Shown here piece by piece: positions 23,853-32,477 of a DNA stretch of 64,000 nt. This DNA comes from a virus. A model generated the notes under the pieces. That model worked only from the letters and a program-made list of their open reading frames with translations, did no database searches and was not told where the DNA came from. The translations under genes were made by a program, and so were the position numbers. Location: positions 167,777 to 231,776 of the IMG/VR virus record IMGVR_UViG_3300036770_003943; one strand, given 5' to 3'. Position 1 is the first letter of the stretch, and every line of letters starts with the position of its first letter.

Positions 23853-25027
23853 TTATGTCCTTTAACACTATTCCAGTAGTAGATTAAACTTGTCAGTATT
23901 ATACCTAAAATTACAGCATAAGCGAGATTTAATATCACTGTGAGAACTGTAACTGATAGCATGATTAAAAAATCTTCTTTGGACCTTTTGTTCATAGAAA
24001 AACTAGTCCAATCAAATGTATGATAACATACAACGAACATTACTCCAACTAACGCAGCCAAAGGAATCGATTCAATCGCAGCACTGGCAAACATGATATA
24101 GGCTAGTATACAAAGGCTTTGAACTACTCCGGCTAATCTGTGAAATCCCCCTGCTTCTAAATTGATAACAGTTTGTCCAATCATAGCACAACCGCCCATG
24201 CCACCAAATAATCCAGTTAAAAAGTTACCTACACCTTGTGCCATACTTTCTTTATTAGGATGTGTTTTGTGATTAGGCTTATGTTGATGAACATAGTTGT
24301 CTACTAAATTAGCAGTTAGTAACGTTTCTATAAGTCCAATAGCGGCCAAAACAAAACTATAAGGTAAGATTACTTGTAGTGTTTCCCACGTATAAGGAAC
24401 ATCTGGAATGTTGAAACTAGGAAATGTGCCGCTGATTTCAGCAATGCTGCCTACTGTTCTAGTTTCAACATTAAATGTTAAAACTACTAAACTAGTTAGC
24501 ACAATCCCACATAAACTAGCAGGAATCAATTTCGTTAATTTAGGGGCGACTAATACTCCAAAAACAGTTAATGCTACTAACCCAGTCATGGTCAATAGGT
24601 CCTGGCCTTTTAACCAGTGATCGCCAAATTGGAATTGATGAAATTGTGCTAGAAAAATTACAATAGCCAAGCCGTTTACAAAACCAGTCATTACAGCAGG
24701 AGAAACTAGTTTTATTAATTTACCTAATCTAAACGCACCAAATAGAAATTGTATTACACCAACAAGTACTATACAGGCGAAAAGATATTGAACACCATGT
24801 GTTACTACAAGAGCCACACTAACTACTGCCAAGCTACCAGCACCACCAGATATTAATCCGGGTCTGCCTCCGAATAGAGAAGTTACTAGACCTAAAATAA
24901 AAGCAGCATATAATCCTACTAAAGGGTTTAGATGAGCTAATAAAGTAAATGCTACTACTTCTGGAACCATAGCAAGGCTAGTAGTAAGTCCAGCAAATGA
25001 GTTTCTAACTACTGATTTAAAAGTCAT
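23849..25027 (-). CDS. SulP (SLC26)-family anion transporter lacking STAS
   Basis: Start placed at ATG 25027 (MTFKSVVRNSFAGLTTSLAM), which overlaps the upstream stop as ATGA. A longer frame to 25054 has no such support. 392 aa with about ten hydrophobic segments. Family signatures are AMVPEVVAFTLLAHLNPLVGLYAAF and GGRPGLISGGAGSLAVV. The cytoplasmic STAS domain of bacterial SulP proteins is missing: the protein ends soon after the last helix. SulP proteins carry sulfate, bicarbonate or dicarboxylates across the inner membrane. Unusual as a phage gene. Confidence 0.9.
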   Translation of the reverse strand: MTFKSVVRNSFAGLTTSLAMVPEVVAFTLLAHLNPLVGLYAAFILGLVTSLFGGRPGLISGGAGSLAVVSVALVVTHGVQYLFACIVLVGVIQFLFGAFRLGKLIKLVSPAVMTGFVNGLAIVIFLAQFHQFQFGDHWLKGQDLLTMTGLVALTVFGVLVAPKLTKLIPASLCGIVLTSLVVLTFNVETRTVGSIAEISGTFPSFNIPDVPYTWETLQVILPYSFVLAAIGLIETLLTANLVDNYVHQHKPNHKTHPNKESMAQGVGNFLTGLFGGMGGCAMIGQTVINLEAGGFHRLAGVVQSLCILAYIMFASAAIESIPLAALVGVMFVVCYHTFDWTSFSMNKRSKEDFLIMLSVTVLTVILNLAYAVILGIILTSLIYYWNSVKGHK

Positions 25028-25896
25028 AATACCTCTAGTTGTCGATGGATCCAAACGTCTTGCTCAAGTTGATTTTCCCAGTAGTCATTATTATAATAGT
25101 TTCTGACAGCTGTGTCAATCATTTTATAGTAGGCTTCTTCGGGACATAGCCCCAATTCAAATCTACGCCCATCGAAATCTATACTGATATCATCATAGCC
25201 CAGGTTGCTAGCCCAATCGGCGCTGAGAATGTATTTGGTATTATCAAATTCGAAATGTATTTCACAAAAGTCATCCACATCGTAAATACCATCTTTATTA
25301 ACCGAACCGTAGTTGCTAGATTTTATACTGTCTAAGGTATACCTCTGTTTACAATCAACTAAAACTTTTTTAGCTTCTTTGTAATCAGTGAAGTGAGTAA
25401 AATAGCTTAGTAAATGAGGCATAAGATCCCTGCTTACTCCGCCAAAGGCCTGCGACTTATCAGTAAACCAGCTTCCTGGCTTTGGTATTCTATTGGTATT
25501 ATGCCAAAATATTTTTACAGTATTAGATACTTTAGCCAACTGTTTAAAGTAATTGATCTCATTTCTATATTGGTTATTTTTAGTCATGACTACCTTAGTA
25601 TTGGGATACTTTCTAGCTAACTTAAACCAGCTAAGACTGTCAGACACACCAGGCTTCTCAACAAATATAATTCTAGCATTATCAGCTACAGTTTCTGTGA
25701 TGGATTCATGCGTATTGTTCGGAGTACAAATATGTACTAGGTTAAACTTACCATGTTTGGCTATAGCTTCTTCTACTGTGGTAAAGTCTGCAGGCAAATA
25801 TTTGTCTACGGTAACCACATTAAAGTTCATTGACTTTAGTACAGGCATGTACACTGCCTGCCCAAATCCCATGCCTACCAGTAACACATCACGCAT
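25024..25896 (-). CDS. Gfo/Idh/MocA-family oxidoreductase
   Basis: 290 aa. N-terminal Rossmann MRDVLLVGMGFGQAVYMPVL (GxGxxG-like), then NLVHICTPNNTHESI and IIFVEKPGVSD, the EKP motif of the family, with a beta-sheet C-terminal half. These enzymes oxidise or reduce sugars and inositols with NAD(P). Between dpdA and sulP, coupled to both. The substrate may match that of the MDR dehydrogenase two genes on. Confidence 0.85.
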   Translation of the reverse strand: MRDVLLVGMGFGQAVYMPVLKSMNFNVVTVDKYLPADFTTVEEAIAKHGKFNLVHICTPNNTHESITETVADNARIIFVEKPGVSDSLSWFKLARKYPNTKVVMTKNNQYRNEINYFKQLAKVSNTVKIFWHNTNRIPKPGSWFTDKSQAFGGVSRDLMPHLLSYFTHFTDYKEAKKVLVDCKQRYTLDSIKSSNYGSVNKDGIYDVDDFCEIHFEFDNTKYILSADWASNLGYDDISIDFDGRRFELGLCPEEAYYKMIDTAVRNYYNNDYWENQLEQDVWIHRQLEVL

Positions 25897-27436
25897 TTGA
25901 AGCCTCTTTTAACAGTTCTTCTGCTTGAAGTTCATCCCAATCTTCAATACTTTCAGCATCATTGTTATCACTTTTATCAACTGCTTCGAAGTGTAGATTC
26001 TTTGCCTTGGCAGTTGTTTTTAGTGTTTTTTTACTGTTAAGATTTGTTAACAGTAACTGACAACGATCTAACAAAGTATACGGAGTTTGACTAGTAAAAA
26101 CCTGGTTAATTAATTCTACACCATAGATTAGACCACGTGGTACCCAATTGTGTATTTCTAAACTTTTTCCTTTTTGATTTTGAAATCTAGTAGGATCTGG
26201 TTGATATAACATACTGGCAGTATCAACTAAAGCATTTGCTCGTTGTACACTTTCAATATGCTGATAAATGTTATGTGCCATCATCATGAAATAACTAAAA
26301 CTGTCCCAACTAGTTCTACTTTCTTTACCTAGTTTATTTAGGTCGCCTGGTCGATAATAGCAAATATCACCCATGTTCATACGTTCACCTATGGGACTTG
26401 ACCATGGCCATGGAACTGTGCTACCAGCTAATTTGCGGTCATCTACAGCCTTATCCATGATATAACTAAACCTATTATTAACATGAACGTGCTGAGTATA
26501 AACTTGACCGTAGGCAGTGGCCAAGAAAGGACTGGCACAGTCAAAGGTTACTTTCATATTAGAATTAATATGTTTTCTTATATTACGTTGTATAGCAGTT
26601 AAGATACAGGCCAGTTCTAATTTACTGGTACCTAGAAAGTGAATAACATCTCGGCCTGGTTCTAGTAATTTTTCGTCGCGAAGTTTAATCAATCGACGCA
26701 ACATAAGGTCCACGTCTTTCATGTTGTTGCCACCCATAGCCCAGCCTTCAAATGGATAGTGTTTGACAGCTTCGTACCAAGTTTCAGCGTCGACATTGTT
26801 GCCACCTTGTAAGACATTTAAAAACTTGGTCTTACCATGGCGATGCTTTAAGAAGAATTCGTTATTGTGTAAGGTACCACTCAAACAATCTCCAAAGTTT
26901 TTTAAGCCAGTTCTCTCTTGATTAATAGGAGCAGCAGCCCATGTTGGAATATCTAGTAGCATACTATAATCAGCAGTATGTTCTAGCCAATTAAGAATAG
27001 CCATACGGGTTTTATCTGCTGTACCAACATAACCGGCATCACCCTGCTTTTCCCAGAAGCGTTGCCAGTCAAAGTTAATAACACCCTTACCAATTTGAAA
27101 ACCACCGCTGTCACCTAGGATAAAATTGTTAGTTCTATCTCTTTGTTGAATCATTGATTCTTCGGTATCTGTTTTAGTAAGATCCAATTGAGCATGACCA
27201 GCACTGTACAATGCGTCGGGATAATAAAAGTATGCTGCTTCTTTGTTTAAGAAATTAAAACCTTCAATGCCATTCTCAAACTCTCTAGGAACTCGATTAT
27301 TAGGAACAAATGTTTCGAATCTTTGTTTACTGATAAAGGTTTGATAAAACCCGCTTATGCTTGGTAAAAATACAGCATAATCGAGATTTTTTTCTTTTAA
27401 GTCTATACGTGTTTTTTTACTTAAAGACATAACCAC
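25889..27436 (-). CDS. dpdA: DpdA-like DNA-guanine transglycosylase (TGT family)
   Basis: 515 aa, or 513 from the ATG at 27430. TGT-fold motifs in order: NNFILGDSGGFQIGKG (active-site Asp in GDSGG), NVLQGGN, WAMGGNN (equivalent to GGLAVGE), HFLGTSK, and VTFDCASPF, with the nucleophile-position Asp in FDC. Phage DpdA proteins exchange guanine in DNA for a 7-deazaguanine base, as shown for several phages. With QueE, FolE and a QueD-like protein nearby, DNA modification protecting against host restriction is the likely role. No zinc motif (CxCxxC...H) is obvious at the C-terminus. Confidence 0.85.
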   Translation of the reverse strand: MVMSLSKKTRIDLKEKNLDYAVFLPSISGFYQTFISKQRFETFVPNNRVPREFENGIEGFNFLNKEAAYFYYPDALYSAGHAQLDLTKTDTEESMIQQRDRTNNFILGDSGGFQIGKGVINFDWQRFWEKQGDAGYVGTADKTRMAILNWLEHTADYSMLLDIPTWAAAPINQERTGLKNFGDCLSGTLHNNEFFLKHRHGKTKFLNVLQGGNNVDAETWYEAVKHYPFEGWAMGGNNMKDVDLMLRRLIKLRDEKLLEPGRDVIHFLGTSKLELACILTAIQRNIRKHINSNMKVTFDCASPFLATAYGQVYTQHVHVNNRFSYIMDKAVDDRKLAGSTVPWPWSSPIGERMNMGDICYYRPGDLNKLGKESRTSWDSFSYFMMMAHNIYQHIESVQRANALVDTASMLYQPDPTRFQNQKGKSLEIHNWVPRGLIYGVELINQVFTSQTPYTLLDRCQLLLTNLNSKKTLKTTAKAKNLHFEAVDKSDNNDAESIEDWDELQAEELLKEASNA

Positions 27437-27773
27437 TGCCGGTATATTTCATCTTAGAAGCAGCCAATTCAGGCCATGAACTTTTATATAGTCCTACATG
27501 GATTTTTAATTTTTTTGGAGTACGATCTTCAGTAATTTGTACACTCATGTCGTAGGTATAACTTTGCTCTTTAAGTGTTATCTCATTAATCTCATAGTTA
27601 AAGACCCAATCTTGTTCTTTGAGATCGTTTAGATATAGATTAAAAATGTCAGCTGGTAAATGACCTAGCCCTTCTTGTAAAATACCATCATACAGTTCGG
27701 CAATCTTTAATAGGTCATACTTGACATCATTGATATGAATCATTGCTCTACTTACTTGATTATAGTTGTTCAT
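27417..27773 (-). CDS. Hypothetical protein (118 aa)
   Basis: Start taken at ATG 27773 (MNNYNQVSRAMIHINDVKYDLLKIAELYDG), 10 bp after the QueD-like gene. A longer frame to 27896 would overlap that gene by 113 bp. DIFNLYLNDLKEQDWVFNYEINEITLK is helix-strand. Between queD-like and dpdA, so possibly linked to base modification. Confidence 0.6.
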   Translation of the reverse strand: MNNYNQVSRAMIHINDVKYDLLKIAELYDGILQEGLGHLPADIFNLYLNDLKEQDWVFNYEINEITLKEQSYTYDMSVQITEDRTPKKLKIHVGLYKSSWPELAASKMKYTGSGYVFK

Positions 27774-27783
27774 AGTTCTCACT

Positions 27784-28158
27784 TTAGTTTTTGTCAAATT
27801 GAATGTGGCATCCATTCTCACCATCCTCGCTAACTTCAATCCAGATCTCTCTATCTGGATATCGTAATTTGATCTGTTCATGTAGATCTTCGGCAATCAT
27901 TTCACAACTCTTAAAGTTATGCTGTACTACCCCCTCACTGAGGAGATGCTCACAAAACCGTTTGAATTGGATGAATTCAACATCTCGGTCATCATGAAAT
28001 ACTTCAATACTAACACGAAAGTGAAAAATATGCCTATGCGGATAGCCCAAAAACGAAACATCATCATCTCCTCCGGTAGCTAATTTGGGGTCAGTTAGCG
28101 CAGCTGGATACTTGTGTATCCCTTCTTTTTGAAACGTAATCCATATCATTTTTTTCAT
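27784..28158 (-). CDS. QueD/PTPS-like T-fold protein
   Basis: 124 aa. PHRHIFHFRVSIEVFHDD takes the place of the zinc-binding HGHxY strand of 6-pyruvoyl-tetrahydropterin synthases, EFIQFKRF the DF..LK, SCEMIAEDLHEQI the PTxExL helix, and WIEVSEDGENGCHI the V.VxET strand. The catalytic Cys that precedes HGH in CPH4 synthase (QueD) is not seen: the position reads FLGYP. It may be QueD of a divergent phage type or a T-fold relative with another reaction on the 7-deazaguanine path. Family call by motif only. Confidence 0.55.
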   Translation of the reverse strand: MKKMIWITFQKEGIHKYPAALTDPKLATGGDDDVSFLGYPHRHIFHFRVSIEVFHDDRDVEFIQFKRFCEHLLSEGVVQHNFKSCEMIAEDLHEQIKLRYPDREIWIEVSEDGENGCHIQFDKN

Positions 28159-28161
28159 TGA

Positions 28162-28389
28162 TTATCTCCAAGTTGGTTTTTTAATTTTTTTTGAATCAGG
28201 CTGTGATCTGTCATCTAGTATGGAACTAAGTTGATTGTTTTCTTCTTGTTCAGCTGTCTTTGGTTGGTGCGGTGTCACTGACTCTATATATTTTTGATGA
28301 AAGGTCCATAATTTCCAATCAATAGCTTCTAAGTAGCCTTCGATTTTTTTAAGACTTTTCACTAAGGTTTCGGTATCTTGCTTATCCAT
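28162..28389 (-). CDS. Hypothetical protein (75 aa), paralogue of the next gene
   Basis: LVKSLKKIEGYLEAIDWKLWTFHQKYIE shares the YL-xx-[IM]DWKLW motif with the 89-aa protein upstream (28382-28651). The C-terminus is charged and probably disordered. Tandem duplication in the operon between clamp and QueD-like gene. Confidence 0.6.
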   Translation of the reverse strand: MDKQDTETLVKSLKKIEGYLEAIDWKLWTFHQKYIESVTPHQPKTAEQEENNQLSSILDDRSQPDSKKIKKPTWR

Positions 28390-28651
28390 TTGTTTCTGTA
28401 CCTTGTTCTATCAATGGTTTTTTACTGCTGTTTGGCCCTACTGAATAGCCCATTTCAGTTGCTACAGTTTTGATATTATTCATAATGACCCATAATTTCC
28501 AATCCATTTTGTGAAGGTAGTCGGTGTGAGCTTGAAGTTCTTTTAATATTAAACGATTAATATCAATCGGATCATCAGTCGATCCGCTGTCAGTATTTTC
28601 TAACTGATCGGGCTTTTCACTTTTTTTAAGTAAAACAACTCGCTTTTTCAT
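28382..28651 (-). CDS. Hypothetical protein (89 aa), paralogue of its neighbour
   Basis: Reads ILKELQAHTDYLHKMDWKLWVIMN, sharing the DWKLW helix with 28162-28389, and ending KKPLIEQGTETNG. Directly follows the sliding clamp (1 bp gap), so a clamp-linked role is possible but unshown. Confidence 0.6.
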   Translation of the reverse strand: MKKRVVLLKKSEKPDQLENTDSGSTDDPIDINRLILKELQAHTDYLHKMDWKLWVIMNNIKTVATEMGYSVGPNSSKKPLIEQGTETNG

Positions 28652-28652
28652 A

Positions 28653-29393
28653 TCATCTAGTATGCCCTAAAAGAATATAATTATACACTCCAATTCCGCT
28701 GTCGATGGTAATCATACAGGCTGCTTTGCTAAAGCGTACAGTACATTCGCCTACCATGCCTAGCTTAAGTACCGATAAGAACTTGTCAATAGGAAAGGCG
28801 AAATCTTCGTCACTGCTAGCACCGCTAATATTGCTAGCAAAGGTCATACGTCCGAAGTGACTGCCTGCTTGATCACTACCAAAAGTAAAAATAAGATTAT
28901 GATCTTTTACTCCCACTGTAAACGTAGGCTCAAGTCCAGAATAAATGCCGGCCTTTTGTGACATTTCACTTACCTTAGATTTAAGGGGTTTAAATTCCAC
29001 GTCCCATTTAGGAGGTTTAAATCTATGTTGTTCCAATTGCTCATCTATCAACATACGATCCATTAAACGATATTTGTCGTTGTTACCGTCGTTATCTTTG
29101 AAAACAATATAGTCAGGAACTGACTCGTTATTTTTTAATACCTTGTTGATTTCAACCACACTATGCTCTTTGTTGTACAAATTACATAATCCATTTAAGA
29201 ACGATAAATTGCCTAGACCAAACTCACCAATCATTTCTGCGTTGGGTGATTTTAGTTTGGCATCCAATACCACAGTGGTATCTTTATCGCCTGTATATAT
29301 AATAGTTTCGTTTTCAGTGCCAGTAATTTTAGCTAGGTCAAAAAAACCCAAACTGGCAACATGTCGTACAATATCTAAAATTGCGTCTTTCAA
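28653..29393 (-). CDS. Sliding clamp-like protein (T4 gp45 type)
   Basis: 246 aa, close to gp45 (228 aa). Features: FDLAKITGTENETIIYTGDKDTTVVLDA, a FLNGLCNLYN helix where gp45 has its FLGILSLVND equivalent, and a C-terminal FAFPIDKFLSVLKLGMVGECTVRFSK repeat of the same fold. Clamps tether the polymerase to DNA. The polymerase is encoded just upstream (29835) and a perfect sigma70 promoter precedes the clamp. Assigned by fold pattern and context rather than strong sequence identity. Confidence 0.75.
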   Translation of the reverse strand: MKDAILDIVRHVASLGFFDLAKITGTENETIIYTGDKDTTVVLDAKLKSPNAEMIGEFGLGNLSFLNGLCNLYNKEHSVVEINKVLKNNESVPDYIVFKDNDGNNDKYRLMDRMLIDEQLEQHRFKPPKWDVEFKPLKSKVSEMSQKAGIYSGLEPTFTVGVKDHNLIFTFGSDQAGSHFGRMTFASNISGASSDEDFAFPIDKFLSVLKLGMVGECTVRFSKAACMITIDSGIGVYNYILLGHTR

Positions 29394-29412
29394 ATTGATT
29401 CTCCTTTAAGGA

Positions 29413-29441
29413 ATTATATGATATTTAGAATTGAATGTCAA
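29413..29441 (-). promoter_or_regulatory. Sigma70-type promoter: TTGACA-17-TATAAT
   Basis: Minus strand -35 TTGACA (29436-29441), 17-bp spacer, -10 TATAAT (29413-29418), both perfect. Directs the sliding-clamp gene (start 29393); AAAGGAG before the ATG is the SD. Confidence 0.85.
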
Positions 29442-29823
29442 GTAGTTTACTAAAGTGTAACACTAGAATGGCTAACAAGACATAGATTAATTGGTGAGCA
29501 AATTGCTCGGCGCCAAGCCATTGCCAATAACTTTTATTACGATAAGATTTCGCACCAAACTTCATATGTGTCCAATCTACGTGATAATGAAGGAACATTT
29601 CAAGTAAAATCAATAAAAGTATTAAGCCTAACTCTACATGAAATAACTGTAGTATCACCAAGGTACCTAACGCATGGTGTAAGATGTGTAGTACACTAGG
29701 CCAGCTACCGTATTTTAATTTACTAACTGCGATTTCATCTGTTTGTAGTACAAACTCACAGATAAAATGTTTTAGGTTAATTAGTATGACAAACTGGATA
29801 ATCTGGTATTGTTCTACTATCAC
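29425..29823 (-). CDS. DUF3307-like membrane protein
   Basis: 132 aa with three to four hydrophobic helices. ICEFVLQTDEIAVSK (cf. DFxLQ...K), SVLHILHHALGT and LHYHVDWTHMKF, with EQFAHQLIYVLLAIL near the end, match my memory of the DUF3307 pattern. The family is uncharacterised and membrane-embedded. Located between clamp and polymerase genes. Confidence 0.6.
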   Translation of the reverse strand: MIVEQYQIIQFVILINLKHFICEFVLQTDEIAVSKLKYGSWPSVLHILHHALGTLVILQLFHVELGLILLLILLEMFLHYHVDWTHMKFGAKSYRNKSYWQWLGAEQFAHQLIYVLLAILVLHFSKLLDIQF

Positions 29824-29834
29824 TGTATATTTAT

Positions 29835-32477
29835 TTACTCAAACAGCATTTCAAAGGCAGTTTTCTGCCTATTAGATTTCAAGTTCCATTCCAATACACC
29901 AATCAGGTTATCTACTTTGTTATCAATGATAGTTTCTTCCATAGCAGCATGATCAAAGGGCAGTTCTTTAAACCAGTCTGGTAATCTAAGTTCATCAATA
30001 GGGTAAGCTATACTGGTAATACCCATGGGATTGTTTTTAAGTTTACAGACAATAACCTTCATACCATCAGTTATGTCTAAACTACGCTGATCGCTATAGG
30101 CACGTTTGAATCTATTCCAGTTAATGGCCGCCATGGCATGTCCTACTCCACAGCGTCCTGTTTTACGAAATACTTCAGTGTGTTTGGTTAAGTTGTTTAC
30201 TCGTTTAGGAGTACCTTTTTCCCAGCCTGGCCTATTTTTAAAATTTGTTCGGAATTCATCAATGGCCATCTTGACATCTTGTTTTCCTAAACCTGTCAAA
30301 ACCATAAGTAAAATCTTTTCTAAAAACTTCTGCATAAACTCGGGAGTGTCTGCTCGTTTTAGATCTAATCCCATGGCCTTAATCTCTCCTGCTTGGTCTT
30401 TGTCTACACGCTTGCCTTCTTTATCGTAGATTAAAACTGCGTAGCGTTTTTTAGTAATATAAAGACCTTTACTAGCAACTACTTCACGACCAGCCTTGAT
30501 AATTTCTCCATACATACTTGGACAGTTAAAGGCGCTGTTCATGTAATTGATAAAACTAGCGTTAACTTCTTCAGCAACCGCATCATATAACTCAATTACC
30601 TTTTCTTTGTTCCATTCTATAGAATTTGATTCAATCTGTTCTTTGTATAATGGATACCCACTAAAATAGCAGCTGTCTGTATCTCCGTAAATTATTGAAT
30701 CGCCTAAATGGTTGTAGTCTCCTGTAAACAATTCGTTTACTTTACTGGCCATATGCCGAGCCACACAGCGACCTGTTAGTGTCGTTGATTGTCCCATACG
30801 ATGATCAAAGAATCTAGATCCTGCGTTAAGCAAAGCACCATACAGACTGTTTAGATTAATTTTTTTAACTAACTGTCGTTTATCCCAAAACTCGAACTCT
30901 TTTGGATCTGTGCTTGTTTTAGCTTTCTTTTGTAGTTCTTTACGCTCACTGTACCAACGTGCCAACAAACCCGGAATAACACCTTGTTTTTCATAGGTAA
31001 AGATAGTGCCATTGGCAGTCAGCATCCATGGATTACCGCTTAGATAAATTAATTCGTAAGCCTGAGCAGCGCTCATCTCAGTGCTACGACCATCTTCCCA
31101 ATCAATAACAACATCGTACCCTTTGCTTCGATTAAGTATTTCATCGTATTCATAGACACAAAATTTACCGTCCCAAAAGTCAGCAAACGCTTTGCCTGCC
31201 TTCAACCATTGGTTTAATTCGTCTTTGGTTTGTCGTTGACGAACTTGACCAATAATAGTTTCGGGGCTCATATTTAAAGCGCGAATCAAACTTGGGTACA
31301 GACTATTCAAGTCCATACTACCGATCCAGTCGTGCATGCCTTTTTTAGGATAGGCTACATAAGCACCTGCTGCTTGAGTTTCGTTGCCTTCACTACGGCT
31401 GCGATCTGGAACCATTAGGTTTCGACTATGAGCTTCATTGATAATTGCTTGATCAGTCACTGCCACCGCACTCAACGTTTTCCTTATAGTAACAGTATTG
31501 GCATGTGCTAGCACATTAACTAGGTCAATATACTGTAGCTTTTTATCTAGCTTGTGTAACAGCATGGTATCTTGTCTATTATACTCAATGAACTTTTCAA
31601 AATCATTATTGTACAACTGATCTAGAGTGCCTTCATACTGTACTTTAGTTTCATTGAGTTCATACTCTCCAATGGCATCTAATCTATAACTGTGCATCTC
31701 ATGATAGGTATATTTTCTATACAGTTCAAGATAATCCAAATGTACACGGCCTATAAAGTCATAGGTTTCAGCAATTCTTCCATATTTTTCAAACTCACGT
31801 TTTATTGGTTTCATATCCCATAGGCAAAATCTACGAGTATGGTCAACCCCTAGTAATTTTGCTATTCTATTAACCATATATGGAACGTCATAGCCTTCGC
31901 TATTCCAGCCACTTACTACATCTGCTTCGTCAAGTAAACTAAGGAACATATCTAGTAACTCATGTTCGCTTTGACATAGTATAGTATCGTCAAATCTATT
32001 TACTATGGCTTCAGCTTGTGTTTTAGCCATATGTTCAGGACTAATACAAAAAGTAATTAGTTTTTCTAACCAGCTACAGTAAACCGAAACCGCAGTAACA
32101 GGATTAAAAGGATCACTGGGATCAGCGAATCCTTTTTCTTTATCAAAAGCTACTTCAATGTCAAAAAATGCCTTATTAAGTTCTGGCGCATCACTGTTTA
32201 GATAATTTGTTTCCAAGCACCTGTTAAGTGGCTGAATATCACTTTCATAAAGACTTTTATGACCGTATATTTTGCGCTCTTTTTCAAAGGCTTTTCTTGT
32301 AGCCACTGCCACTTTGGCCAATCGACGTCCGTCGATACCTTCATAAGCGCCTTTGTTGTCTGGATAATAAAATACATAATGAGCAGGGTACTGACGCTCC
32401 TTTCTTTGGCCGTTTACTCGTTCGACTACTCGAATAAGATCTTTTTCTTTAAGGTAGATTGCGTCAACGTAGCTCAT
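29835..32477 (-). CDS. Family B DNA polymerase (T4 gp43-like)
   Basis: 880 aa. Proofreading Exo I DIE at 106-108 (FFDIEVAF), Exo II VSGWNSEGYDVPY at about 188-200, Exo III YNRQDTMLLHKL at about 299-310. Polymerase motif A DLNSLYPS at 389-396, motif B KKINLNSLYGALLNAG at about 538-553, motif C YGDTDS at 597-602. All catalytic acidic residues are present, so both activities should work. This is the replicative polymerase, with the clamp and FEN nuclease on the same strand. Length matches gp43 (898 aa). No intein or intron is apparent. Confidence 0.97.
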   Translation of the reverse strand: MSYVDAIYLKEKDLIRVVERVNGQRKERQYPAHYVFYYPDNKGAYEGIDGRRLAKVAVATRKAFEKERKIYGHKSLYESDIQPLNRCLETNYLNSDAPELNKAFFDIEVAFDKEKGFADPSDPFNPVTAVSVYCSWLEKLITFCISPEHMAKTQAEAIVNRFDDTILCQSEHELLDMFLSLLDEADVVSGWNSEGYDVPYMVNRIAKLLGVDHTRRFCLWDMKPIKREFEKYGRIAETYDFIGRVHLDYLELYRKYTYHEMHSYRLDAIGEYELNETKVQYEGTLDQLYNNDFEKFIEYNRQDTMLLHKLDKKLQYIDLVNVLAHANTVTIRKTLSAVAVTDQAIINEAHSRNLMVPDRSRSEGNETQAAGAYVAYPKKGMHDWIGSMDLNSLYPSLIRALNMSPETIIGQVRQRQTKDELNQWLKAGKAFADFWDGKFCVYEYDEILNRSKGYDVVIDWEDGRSTEMSAAQAYELIYLSGNPWMLTANGTIFTYEKQGVIPGLLARWYSERKELQKKAKTSTDPKEFEFWDKRQLVKKINLNSLYGALLNAGSRFFDHRMGQSTTLTGRCVARHMASKVNELFTGDYNHLGDSIIYGDTDSCYFSGYPLYKEQIESNSIEWNKEKVIELYDAVAEEVNASFINYMNSAFNCPSMYGEIIKAGREVVASKGLYITKKRYAVLIYDKEGKRVDKDQAGEIKAMGLDLKRADTPEFMQKFLEKILLMVLTGLGKQDVKMAIDEFRTNFKNRPGWEKGTPKRVNNLTKHTEVFRKTGRCGVGHAMAAINWNRFKRAYSDQRSLDITDGMKVIVCKLKNNPMGITSIAYPIDELRLPDWFKELPFDHAAMEETIIDNKVDNLIGVLEWNLKSNRQKTAFEMLFE

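Noticed and set aside
20238-28158. A QueC (preQ0 synthase) gene completing the pathway
   Set aside because: No frame in this region or elsewhere in the window shows the SGGxDS ATP-pyrophosphatase motif.
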